DNA of 64,000 nucleotides from Metallyticus violacea (Eukaryota; Arthropoda; Insecta; Mantodea; Metallyticidae), in contig CM060831.1 in NCBI GenBank assembly GCA_030762175.1, positions 84,832,001 through 84,896,000 of the forward strand, written 5' to 3'. How positions within the stretch are numbered: position 1 is the stretch's first letter; every line of letters starts with the position of its first letter. The translations under genes were made by a program, and so were the position numbers. Shown in pieces: positions 1 through 10,669 of the stretch. The notes beneath the pieces are model-generated. The model ran no database searches, was not told the DNA's origin, and saw only the letters and a list, made by a program, of their open reading frames with translations.

Positions 1-1070
1 ACTTGAATTAAAAGATGACTTAATCAAAGCACACTGCAGGTTAACTATAGACATTATAGCTGCTGCTATTGCTTGTTCACACAGCATGATCTACTTCACT
101 CTTAGGTTCACCATTACAGTCACAAACAAAACATGCATCAGTGGAGTTAAAACATTGTGCATCATCTGTAAAAAAAACATTTAGTAATACATCTTCCAAG
201 AAAGTTATACTGACAGTATTCAAGACATACTGCCATCCACAGTCCAGCCTGAAAGACAAATAGTACATGTCAATAGCTACTATAACATCCTCAGGAAATT
301 TTGTAAGGCCATTCAACAGAAATGATCTGGACTCTTCACCAAAGGCATGTTTCTCTTGAATTAAACTCCATATCCTTAAACCACCAGCAAGACAAATGAG
401 ATGTTACAAAATTTAAAATGGGAAGTCCTAGAGTACCCCTGTATATACCTGACCTTGCTTCAAGCAAGTTCCATTAGTTCAGCATTATAAAGTAGCATCT
501 TATGGGTGAACATTTTTCCCATGAAGATGTAGAAAGGGAAGTCACCACATGGTTGTGACACTAGCCCAAAGAATTTTATGCTGGATTCCGAGTGTTTGTG
601 AAATGATAAGTGCCTCACTGTACCGAGAGATTATGTTGAATAATAAAAGTACTTTTCTTATTACTTATTTAAGTACTACACCATTTTTAATTTCCTTTTA
701 TGGCTGTTTCTAACTAAGTTTGAGACCATACCGAAGTGGACTTAAAAAAATCAAGCGATTCTTTGTCTTTAGGAAAACATTGCATAATTTCATTTTGAAT
801 TCCTTTCTACGGAGTATTGTAATGTCTTAAGATTACATTATATTAAGAATTATTCAGAGTATATTTACTTTACCTATATTTGTATTGGATAAGCAAAATT
901 CATAACGCAACATCTAATCTAACCACTGGATACTTGCGACCACAAACTCTGAACTATAACAAAATTTACATTCATTCTCCCGTATTTCATCTTGTTGTAA
1001 TAATTTATACACCAACTTCATGGTAAGTTTTTATAACTTTCATAAATGTGTGTACCGCTATGAAGGTTTG
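1..1070 (+). mobile_element. mariner-family transposase relic, copy A
   Basis: This is a decayed Tc1/mariner transposon running off the left edge. Read on + in shifting frames it gives the middle and C-terminal part of a mariner transposase: a piece like INAEYYCNILRKLRKAIQ around 200-320 and the segment that precedes the last catalytic region around 470-630. It carries many stops and frameshifts. The same repeat recurs in inverse orientation at 10,670-13,800 and 53,940-56,840. The copies share not only the transposase part but also about 300 bp beyond it (here 720-1,070). Assignment to mariner is from motif order; the subfamily is not resolved. Confidence 0.7.
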
Positions 1071-1335
1071 TGTTCAAAGTTCTATTTGATTGGCTACCCT
1101 TAATTGGTTATCAAACACTGTGTCACATGCTATGAAAATTAACCGTGTAGTTAAATTAATACCTCAAATTTTACGTCTTATTCAACTCTTGTACTTCTCA
1201 TGAACCAACTAAGGTATTGCTTGAGAATAGCTTACCTCGTGCACAGGTTAGCAATTACCTAACCTGTTGGTCCTGATTATGTGCGTGCTGAGTGTCATTT
1301 GACTAAGCGTCACAAGTTGAGTCGATATTCTTCCA

Positions 1336-1436
1336 GCAGCAAGGACAAACATTCGATCAGCTTATAACGCCAATTGAGTCTCTGAATGCTAATGGAATCA
1401 ACTTGGCGTTACAAGCTGGATCGAATGCTTTGCTGT
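1336..1436. repeat. Inverted repeat / hairpin
   Basis: CATTCGATCAGCTTATAACG at about 1,350-1,369 is the near-perfect reverse complement of 1,401-1,427 (one extra base in the right arm). Pairing extends outward through CAGCAA/TTGCTG to roughly 40-bp arms with a loop of about 20-25 bases. It sits just upstream of the tandem duplication at 1,430-2,400. It could be a foldback end or a small-RNA hairpin; nothing distinguishes the two. Confidence 0.6.
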
Positions 1437-2400
1437 GCCGGTGAAAAGAATCTCTTGCTGCAAGTTTCTTTGAGCCTTTGTCCCGAGAGACAGCAAAAGA
1501 GCCGAACTCCTCAATCGAAAAAGAGATTACCGTGAGCTTTCGTTTGAGAAGTAAATAAGAGTAGGGTAAAGAAGGTAGTGTTATTTAATGTGACATTGAC
1601 GAAGCAGCATTTTCATTGCTCACCTGTAATTTACCGTAATCAATATACATTGTTCAGAAGAGCATATATTTGAGTTGGAAATGCAAAAATTTCTGTTACC
1701 AATCATTTATTATGTACAAATGTATAATCTTAAGAGCAAATAATTGTCAAGCTAAGGTTTAAGAGGTTAAAATGGCAATTTTAAATGAGACTGAATATGC
1801 AAGGCTTCCATTTAGTTCAAACTTTACATGATCTGTACAATGCATGAGAAGTTTAATTTAAATGAGATATTTATTAAAACGGCGTCTGCATGCTAGTGGA
1901 TTCATGGAATTCCATGCAGCAATCGGAATCTTTTGCTGCAAGTGCTAATGACTTTAAATTCACACGATTATGAGGTAATGACATTTAAGTCATTTTGTTA
2001 GAAATGCATCGTAAGTATTTTAGAGTTTTCTTCTGAGAAATAAACACGAGCGCGATAAACAGTTTATAGGTTTATTTAATGTGATCTTGGCGAAGTAGCC
2101 GTTTTTATTGTTCACCTATAACTTACCGTAATCAATGTAGTGTTCAGAAGAGCATATATTTGTGTTTGGAAATGCCAAAATATCTGTGTTACCAATCTTT
2201 TATTGTGTGCGAATTTATAATTTTAAAGTGCAAGTAATTGTCATGCTAAGGTTTGTGAGGTTAGAATGGCGATTTTAAATGAGACTGAATATGTGAACAA
2301 GTTAACAGGATCTTGTAAGGCTTCCATTTAGTTTGTTCAAATGCTACATGGTCTGTACAATAAATGAGAGGGTTAATTTGAATGAGATATTAATTGAAAC
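1430..2400. repeat. Diverged tandem duplication, unit about 490-520 bp
   Basis: The stretch 1,430-1,880 is repeated at 1,915-2,400. Matching anchors include TTACCGTAATCAAT, TTCAGAAGAGCATATATTTG and TTTTAAATGAGACTGAATAT. The offset grows from about 490 to 520 because the second copy holds an extra block near 2,295-2,320. Identity is clearly below 90 percent, so the duplication is old. No open reading frame is shared between the copies. Confidence 0.75.
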
Positions 2401-3316
2401 GTCTAACATGTGATTAAACAAGCATACAAGCATTGTAAAGAACATCAAAACAGATTTCGGCAAATTGTTTCATCAACTATCAAATTATGTACAGACCAGA
2501 AATAAACAGATATGACATTGATAGTTTTTTACTAAAGAAAACTTCAAATTCTGTAAATGAAAATATCTTTGAATAATACATATTTCACAGTAATATGTAT
2601 GCATTTTAAGTAACCTTGGAAACTATTAGCACAACTTGTTCATAGAAGCATATTTTATAACAAAACTTTATTCTGAACTATTCACTGTATAAACCAGCTA
2701 GCACTTTAAACCTTATGCATGCAAAATCTAGTTAAATGTTTGAAAAGTGAATGCTATAACATTAATGAAGAGGAAGATTCATTCTAAAGCTTTCATTTTG
2801 CATTTAGTTTTAGGGTCAATGCAATTCAACTTTCACTCCATGTTATTCATTAGATTTTCAAATGCACAATAACCTGTTTTTAAAATCAGAGCCCTGTTCT
2901 AGAATGGTTTAAATGAAGCCACACAAACATTGCAGAATTGTGTCCAACACTTAATTTTTGTACTCTTTCCTTTTTTCATATGCTGCCTTGAGAAATATCA
3001 CAGAATTGTAGAGAAATTTATTGAAGAAATAGGGAAAATCTCAATAGAAGTGCACAATTATGCTATATAAGAAGTTGTATTGCATTGTTAGCTCCTTAGT
3101 TTCCTATGTTTGTATAATTCTATTAAATGCTATTAATACACAAAATAAATATTAAGCATCATTATTATATGAATGTGCATAATATTTTTCAGCAAGAGGT
3201 AAAACAATTTCTATTGCAGGTTGCAAATAGCTCAAGTGACATTTGTAACATTGTGAGGTTGTTATGTCGTAGAGAAAGTTGGCCCAGATCTTGCTGTTGA
3301 GACAAGCTTTCATTAC
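2401..3316. other. Unassigned AT-rich sequence
   Basis: I see no coding pattern, splice pairing or recognisable repeat in this stretch. Confidence 0.5.
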
Positions 3317-3326
3317 TTATTTAAGG

Positions 3327-3609
3327 TTTTTTTTAATAGTGTTTAACGCCCGTTTTTATTAGAGGCACCATAGGTGGTGAACACTGGTGATACATGAAAT
3401 GAAATGATATATTAGAAAAGAATTTTTTTTTTAAGGAAGGAAACGTTCCAGGCCTAAGTTTAGGGTACCTCCCCAGTATTTGCCAGTTATGAGGACTGAG
3501 GAGAACCTAGAAAAAACGTCAGTCAGGGGGGATGATCCAGGCAGGATTTGAACCCCAGGCCTCCAGCTCACGAGTCTGTGCCTTAACGATCTCAACCACC
3601 CATGGCAGT
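3327..3609 (-). mobile_element. tRNA-derived SINE, copy 1 (Ser/Leu-type head)
   Basis: On the minus strand the element opens with a tRNA-like head: an A-box-like TGGTTGAGATCGTTAAGG and a B box GGTTCAAATCC. A unique body follows and the element ends in an A-rich tail (the T run at 3,327-3,334 on +). It is flanked by a perfect 10-bp target duplication, TTATTTAAGG, at 3,317-3,326 and 3,610-3,619, which marks both ends exactly. Related copies lie at 4,669-4,986 and 42,464-42,741. Confidence 0.88.
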
Positions 3610-3619
3610 TTATTTAAGG

Positions 3620-4656
3620 GTGAAGTGCAACTCTGGTTTAAGCATATTTCGGTTACAATTGTTTTAAAATTAACCATTAAAACTTGTGGACACGGGTAAA
3701 TTAAACAATAATAATGGGGGAGGGAGGCAGTGGAGATTATAAATCAGAAATAAACGGTTGTAGTTAAAGGAATATTATACAATTCAGAAAAAATTTTAAA
3801 AAATCTGCTTTTGCTATTTTTTCAGATCAGTTTACATAAAATCTTGATTAACTTTTAAAGCATGGACTTAGATAAAGATAAATGCTACTTCATCAGTTGG
3901 AAATAATAGCAGTCAAGATTACCAGTCTTTTACATTCAAATTTGAAGGTTATGAGCATGACTGCTCAGATAAAAATTCTTCAGAGGCTCTGGAAATGTAA
4001 CATCTGACAATGAGTAAAGTGCCAGAGAACATAATAGGATGTAAGATGTCATAAGTGTTGGCGAAAATTTTTTTTAATTATAGTATATTATTCATATAAT
4101 AAATAATTGAATAATTTTTTTTCTGAAAATGTACGTCACTTTCTTTGCAAAATGGAGTTACAGTCAGGAACCTGCTTATTAATTGTGGAGCTGTCATTTC
4201 CAAATGAAAGTACACATGTCACTGTATTTCTGATAAGTCTACCTATACCTACTGAATGCTTTTTGATGGAGAAAGTGTACATGTTATTGATTTTTTTGTA
4301 TATCTTAAAACTATGTTTTTCAGACATGTGCCACATAAGAAAAAGCTATTCGATTATTGGTTATTACTTTCAAAGACTGTGCCTTCGCCAAAGAACAGAA
4401 AATAGTCTAAATTGGCATTTTCAATTAATACTTATATAGTTATTATAATTATCTGGCAGAAACTTGTTTTAATGCCAGAAATAATATCCAGACATCCAGT
4501 TACCCAATAAGGATGTGGCTGCAGAGAACTGCATCTCCCAATAAACCATCAATTAATGCCAGACTACGTGATTTGGGGCGGGAGGGCAGGGCTTATCAAA
4601 TTTCTGCATTGGCCTTGTGTCTCAGGGCACTGAATCAGAGTCATTTGAAAAGTGAA
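3620..4656. other. Unassigned AT-rich sequence
   Basis: There is a chance open frame on + at 4,107-4,439, but it has no motif, splice support or biased codon pattern. No repeat was recognised. Confidence 0.5.
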
Positions 4657-4668
4657 GGAAACATGTGT

Positions 4669-4986
4669 TTTTTTTTTTGTTTTTTTTTTTTGAGTAGTGT
4701 TTAACGCCCGTTTTCACTACTGAGGCACCACAGGCGGTGGACACTGATGATACATGAGATGAAATGATAAATTGGGAAAGGATATATTTTTTTTTTTTTT
4801 TTTTTTTTAAGGAAGGAAGCGTTCCAGGCCTAAGTTTAGGTACCTCCCCGGCATTTGCCAGTTATGAAGACTGAGGAAAACCTGGAAAAAAACCCAGTCA
4901 GGGAGGACGGTCCTGGCGGGATTCGAACCGCAGACCTCCCGCTCACGAGTTCGTGCCTTAACGACCTCGGCCACCCGTGGCGGTTT
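4669..4986 (-). mobile_element. tRNA-derived SINE, copy 2
   Basis: This is the same family as 3,327-3,609 but better preserved. The head reads GGTGGCCGAGGTCGTTAAGG with a consensus B box GGTTCGAATCC, which suggests a class II (Ser or Leu) tRNA source. The tail is A-rich with a single interruption. Both sides carry the perfect 12-bp target duplication GGAAACATGTGT (4,657-4,668 and 4,987-4,998). The intact duplication and the long T runs suggest it is the younger of the two. Confidence 0.9.
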
Positions 4987-4998
4987 GGAAACATGTGT

Positions 4999-5723
4999 CT
5001 CATTCTGTCAGGAGATTATTTTAGGAGAAATTCCCAGCTGAAAGTTCAGTTTTGCAATGCTACGCATAATCCACTCACTTTAGGTAAATTAAAGGAAAAC
5101 GATAAATTGTCAGTTTAATTTTTCAAAAAGAACTAAGAAGGGTAAGGGGTAATTTCACAAGCAGATACCAAGATATATGTGGAAAATTAATGTAGGCAAC
5201 TCCAGCACTCTCTTGTGGGACATGGGTGAATAATTTAATTATTAAGTAATTTAGAATTTATAGTACTCTAATGCAGGCTCTTGCAACTGGATTGGTAACC
5301 TTGAAACCTCATGTAAACACCAGAAATTCCACGGGAGACCTACAAAATTGGCGCTGCGCTCGCAGGTCAGCTCAAATACAAGGGCGCTAAAGCTGCTAAT
5401 TAAACTGTGTTTAAACCTATTTTGCCTAACAGAAGCATACTTTCCATTAATATATGCGTTAGAGCTGGCGAACAGAAGAAAACCAAATAATTTTATGCGA
5501 AATCTCTTTGTAAGTGGTTATTTACAGTTCCTAAATGAAGAAAAATGTGCATTGTTACATCATGTTTTGATATCGTGGTGGTTGTTGAGAAATCACAACA
5601 CATGTTTAAATGTACCATTATCTATTAACATATAAGTGTAACTTAGTGGGGTGCAACACCTGGAGAGACGATAAGTAATTGAAACTGTTTCGGTTCCCAA
5701 AAAGTGGTGAGGGATAAGGAACA
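4999..5723. other. Unassigned sequence
   Basis: An open frame on + at 5,348-5,635 (95 codons) lacks motifs or splice context and is treated as chance. No repeat was recognised. Confidence 0.45.
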
Positions 5724-5890
5724 TTTCAGCATAAATATGTACTTACGAAACTGTTGAGAATGGAGTGGTAATATATCCTAAACTTAGGTATTAATTTTTT
5801 ATACTAACTCCACTTACTTACATAAACGCGTTTCAGGAGACTCTCTCCCATCTTCAATTGCTCACTGAACCTCCATTACTCGAAACGATG
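5724..5890 (-). mobile_element. PLE terminal fragment (type-A end)
   Basis: This is the reverse complement of the terminal repeat at 19,314-19,445 and 19,741-19,880: ribozyme-like core, then GTAAGTGAATGGAGTTAGT-like sequence, then CACTCCATTGTCAACAG and CGTAAGTA. Only the end repeat is present, with no coding part, so it is a solo or truncated PLE end. Confidence 0.7.
5824..5857 (-). ncRNA. Hammerhead-like motif (ACGCGT stem III)
   Basis: On minus it reads UUGAAGA, U, then stem II GGGAG/CUCCU with loop AGAGU, then GAA, then palindrome ACGCGU, then U at the predicted cleavage position. The first core base is U rather than C. The palindrome differs from the other copies yet remains self-complementary. 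Confidence 0.55.
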
Positions 5891-7873
5891 GCTATTCAGC
5901 ATGTTTATGGCTATTTGTACTTGATTCTTGAAGATACAAATGCACATTGCATTAAAAGAACTGTATCTACCCAAATATATTTAAAATGGTATGTTTAAAT
6001 GCCCTGTGCATGTGTGTCTTGTACAAAATGTGTTAAATGAGTAATAAGATTTTTTTTCACAGTATTTCAACAAAATATATCGTAAATTTGCAACTGGATA
6101 GCATTTTTCTTCTAGTTAACCTTCATTCCCAAAAATATAATAATAGTAACCGTGAACATAAAAGTAAAGTAAAATGTGCTTTCATAATTCATTTATGTAC
6201 AAATATCGTTTCAGGGACATTATTTAAAGTTTTGAGTATTATCAAAATTGACAACAGCTTAATTACTGATGAGTAATATTTAGAGTAGAATTTAGATGAG
6301 ATATTTTAAAATTGTGTTATTAAAATGTTTATATTTTACATGATTTAAAAAAAACCAGGATGTATTTTACTCTTGTGATATAAGTACTACATGCATCTTA
6401 TAACTCATATTTATTTCAGATATAAGCTTTGGGCCGGTTTTTTGGGAAACACCGAAGTGCAGGGAAGAAAAACTGCCTATATATGTGCTCGCCATTTTGA
6501 CAAAAAACAGTTTTAAGATAACAGCTAAATGAATAGTACATTCACACTAATTAGCAAATGGAAGTCAGTATCCTTAATTTATACTTTCATATTCATTGCA
6601 AAATTGAAATGAATGCAAATAAGCAATTAATTAATAAGGGTAAAGTGCAGTTAATTAATTCTCTTTAATGCATTTCTTGAAACTTATTTCTGTAGCCCTT
6701 TATATAATCATTTAGTGTTAAATTGTATGTTTTGCAAGTAATTTAGCATATTCTTTGTTGGGAACCATTGCTATTCTAACAGATAAATGAATAGTAATGT
6801 TTGAAACATTTTGCTACTGTTAAAATAAAACAATAATATTGACAACACTCAGAATCTGCAAAACTACTGCATTTGAAGGAGAGGGGTTTACTTAACTAAC
6901 TTGATCAATTTGATAAATAAAATGTAGGCTTTTGTTTATTATAAGTAGTTTTTATGTGTAACCATGGTTTATTAATGTTAAATTACTATGCTGTAATGTG
7001 TGATGTCACAATTTATGGCAGAGTGGTGAAAATTCTTGCCCACTTCAAAGTTTCTTGAATTTCTGCAAGTAGTGAAAATGAAATGTTTCATATCATAAGA
7101 GATGATGGAACTTGGCTCACCCTAACTGGCCTCTTGGTCAGCAGGGTCTCCCAAAGAACATCACCACTATGTTACCTATGTGCCATCTGTATCATAAATA
7201 TTTTACATCCTTAATCCTTTACAGAAGTCCATACACTTAGTTCCTAAATATACTGGATAATATTTATCATTGCATCTTTAATTAACCTGGGAAGTTGTAG
7301 TCTCTCATTCATACTATAGTAGAAATCTGATCATGTAAGTCTCGAAGATTGAGGATAGTTATACATACTGAGGGTTCATCAACTGTAGCAGCTAATGAAA
7401 CACATTCTGAGCAGTTCTATAGTATGTGGAATATTAGAGTACTAAAATCGACTCACTCGCCTAATCTAGAATATATAAAAGCTCCATTTTAGTGGTTTCA
7501 ATATGTTGGTTTTTAAATTTAATTAAACCTTAGATAATACATTTAGATCATGTACAAAGTAAAATTCTGTAAGCATGCAGAAAAGCACTAGACTTACATT
7601 AATTTTTATGTGCATTTTGAGGTTATAAATGGTCTTGATAATTTAAAATTGTGAAAAAACTTATTACTGAATCTATAGCATATGCGATAAATGTAGAAAT
7701 GAAATCTACAGTCTGTCCATATCATTTTACACAATGACAAATATTTAAAAAACAAATCTTGCTCTAATAAAGTAAAAAGTTGTAATTGACATCAATTTAA
7801 TGAACATGCAAAACAACATATACAAGTATAACATTTAATTTCAAGTCAGAATGATTACAGTGAAGTGACTATT
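5891..7873. other. Unassigned AT-rich sequence
   Basis: Short open frames (such as 6,037-6,276 +) show no motif. No splice-site pair, tandem repeat or transposon protein was recognised. A small unrecognised element could be hidden here. Confidence 0.45.
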
Positions 7874-8023
7874 ATGTTCTTCATTATCTAGTGAGTGGAT
7901 TTGATAATCTTAATGCTCCACTTACTGTTTAATTATGCAAAACTAGTTTTGCAGGCTTTTGCATAATTCAACAGTAAGCATAAGATTATCAAATGGACTC
8001 ACTAGATAATGAAGAATAACATA
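7874..8023. repeat. Near-perfect palindrome, about 150 bp
   Basis: The left arm 7,874-7,940 pairs with the right arm 7,955-8,023 almost throughout: TCATTATCTAGTGAG against CTCACTAGATAATGA, and TGCATAATT against AATTATGCA. The central spacer is about 14 bases. It looks like a foldback MITE or snap-back sequence. A T run and a splice-acceptor-like site follow directly. Confidence 0.8.
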
Positions 8024-8051
8024 TAGAAGATTTTTTTTTTTTTCTTTCTAG

Positions 8052-8400
8052 AGTACTGAGCAAAGCAGATGACAATTACATGTATCTAAGGCATTCTCAA
8101 AAATCAAGTAGAGACAAGCAACAAGATTTAGGTGCTCCTCGTTTCAGTAAATTAGTAATTGCATCAAACCTGCAGTCTCAACTTGGTATCATGCAATTTC
8201 TTCCAATAACAAGTGTGAAGAGTCCCCGGCATAGACACTTATTTTCCAGCCCGTAAGAAGCTGTTGCTGCTGATGAAGAGAAGATGAATGCTATACCAAA
8301 GAACAAGGGCATATTACTCCCAGAGGCAGAGGTGTTAGTGTATAGAACTTGCTGTGGTGTATGTGAAAATCCAATAGTATGGCAATTTCTTATTTTTTAA
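8052..8400 (+). pseudogene. Candidate exon or decayed coding block, family unknown
   Basis: A T-rich tract ending in CTTTCTAG precedes base 8,052. From the second base a frame stays open for 66 codons (VLSKADDNYMYLRHSQ at the start), then reaches CC|GTAAGAAG at 8,253, a good donor. Exon 8,052-8,252 would be 201 nt, phase-symmetric. If the donor is ignored there is a single TAA and then a further 49 open codons in the same frame (EAVAADEEKMNAIPKNKG at the start). One stop in about 118 codons is unusual in this AT-rich DNA. It is either a real exon upstream of the zinc-finger exons, or a processed or decayed pseudogene with one nonsense change. I do not recognise the protein. Confidence 0.35.
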
Positions 8401-9576
8401 AGTTACATATCTCAAATATTTTGTAGTAACTACCATACATATGAAGATTCATTCATTTCAGTAATATCTAATAGTGCATTTGTTGTTCCAGCTTCCACAG
8501 CTTGCCACAATTTCAATAGTAAATATTAAATTTTGTATTTTATGCTTTAATGTATGGCTACATCATGAATGAACAACACAAGCCATAGCTCTTAATGAAA
8601 CTCACAACAGTAGCTATAGGCCTAATGCAATAATATTGCTATAAAACCATCTTATTTATAAATATGATTTTGATTCTGGTATTTCTTTAATTGAAGATAA
8701 TATTCTGTATTACTGTATTGAAAAAAATTAATATTTCAACATGCTAGAGGTAATATTTATCTTAGCATACAGATGTAAACTTCCACTTTAACAAGTTCTT
8801 TTGCATGATTTTACTTGTTGCAATATGCAATGCTTTGCATTAACTGATAGTCATTGTAATTTTTTTTGTCAGTAATACAGTCAAGCGAGGTGTTCATCAG
8901 AATTTTTGCAATAATGCCTTTGACAGCTTATAGCAGTGTGTGCAATGTGGGAGAACATAAATGGTTTTATATATGAAAATATAAAAATAACTGTGTGTTT
9001 GTGTGGCATGAGCGCTGCTGAAATACCCACTCACCTTTGGGTACAAATTTAAACATTAATTACCAGTTGCTCTAGTGTAATATATTGAATTGAATGAATG
9101 GTGGAAATAAGCCATTAAGCTAATTGCCATTTGACTTTTACAGAAACTGACCAAGGCACAAGGCATTTGACTAGAGCATTCATCCTCTGCTTTTGCAGTT
9201 TATTTTGGAGTAATAAGCTGCTGGCTCTGCCCAATTTTGTACAAGCAAAACAACTTAACAGCTGTACTATGTCCTTTGTTGCAAAATTATTTATAGCATT
9301 ATAACCACCAAATGAATCAGCAGAGCGAAGAAGTGTGTATCAGGTACATTGCTGCTTCTGTTTTCAAGCCCTGATACAGCTTAAATATTTTGCAATAATT
9401 ATCATTCAGCAGTCTGAACACCTAATTTACCAGTAAAATAGTGGATAATATATAAAACAGAACTATACTTTTTATAGTAATCTATTGAGAAAACTTAGCT
9501 AAACATGTAGGGGTTGGGATGCCAAGTAACATGTAATTTTCAAGTGTTTTACCCTGTGAGTAAGCTTAAAGATCCT
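8401..9576. other. Unassigned AT-rich sequence
   Basis: Nothing coding or repetitive was recognised in this stretch. Confidence 0.45.
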
Positions 9577-9884
9577 AACTATCTCTTCTGAGTAGGATAT
9601 GTAGAACACCATGGTTTCACTTACATTAGATTTACTCAGAACATATGTTTTGTGAAACTTTTTCCACATCGGCTGTTAAACGACTGTTGGATCATTCATA
9701 AAAGCTGGATGGCTATCCTGGTTGACTCCTGAGTCAACCTACCTATCCATCTTCTACAAATGATCCCAGTTGTTTAACAACTGATGATTGGAAAAAGTTC
9801 CATGAAACATATGTCCTAAGTAAATTTCATATAAGTGAAACCATAAAGAGGGGTTTAAATATCCTACTCAGAAGAGATTATTAA
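9577..9884. repeat. Palindromic element, about 308 bp, with ribozyme-like arm
   Basis: Arms of about 150 bp are inverted around the centre GGTTGACTCCTGAGTCAACC near 9,730. The outer ends pair ATCTCTTCTGAGTAGGATAT with ATATCCTACTCAGAAGAGAT. The right arm holds a hammerhead-like motif at 9,781-9,815; the left arm holds its decayed inverted partner near 9,640-9,690. The inner sequence resembles PLE ends elsewhere in the window (CATATGT followed by AAGTAAAT). Confidence 0.75.
9781..9815 (+). ncRNA. Hammerhead-like motif (ACATATGT stem III)
   Basis: CUGAUGA, U, stem II UGGAA/UUCCA with loop AAAG, one unpaired U, GAA, palindrome ACAUAUGU, C. The full consensus CUGAUGA core is intact here. Confidence 0.55.
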
Positions 9885-10669
9885 TGGGTGTTTCACTGTG
9901 TTTGATTTCAAATTGATTTAATATTTAAATTGAAGATTCTATCCTGTAGGCAGCAAGAGTTATTAACAAATACTTGATTAAGGCTTACATTTGATGTACT
10001 AATGAGAATCTGAAGAATTATTGAATATTTTAGAATCATGTTAAACACTCACAATGTGATTTACGTACTTTATAGTTAAGATTTAATGTCATTATTTATA
10101 TTACTGTGTTTACAGAGCAGTTTTTTTTTTAAATCTACAACATTCTGCATCTATATGAAGTACGACTTTATTTTTACTGCACTTATCCCATGCCAAGTAT
10201 ACTATACAATTAACACAATGAAAAAAATGATTGAAAATAACTAGGCTCATCATTACCTACATGCAACTTGACCAGGCAGAGTTCAATTTTGTGACGTTAC
10301 TTTTGTAGTGCACTAGAACCATTCCCTAACCATGTGTGCTCTGGTGATTGTCATTGGCTGATAAAAATTACATCTTATGTACTTTATAATCTTATAAGTA
10401 GACCCATTGCTTTTGGCAGTATAGCAACAATGTTCAGATAAATTAAGAACTTAATTTTCCTCACATCCATGTATTATATTGCATTTGAATGTGTCCTGTG
10501 TGAATTTATAATTCCTCAATTTGTATGTGAGTGTCGAGACTGGCCAACCGCTCAGAGATGCTGATTCCACTACTGCAGGAGATTCCATGATTCTGCTAGC
10601 ATTCAGATTCAACTTGTAACTCCTAGTCTCGGGACTGCAGTCAGGTCTTGGGTCCAATATGTATGGACA
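9885..10669. other. Unassigned AT-rich sequence
   Basis: The open frame at 10,451-10,804 on minus overlaps the start of the mariner-associated repeat and shows no motif. Nothing else was recognised. Confidence 0.45.

Noticed and set aside
77..316. 79-codon frame on minus, similar to one at 56,150-56,398 on +
   Set aside because: Both are antisense shadows of the mariner relic; the coding sense is the opposite strand.
4107..4439. 110-codon frame on +
   Set aside because: No motif, no splice context, and an overlapping antisense frame; fits chance in AT-rich DNA.
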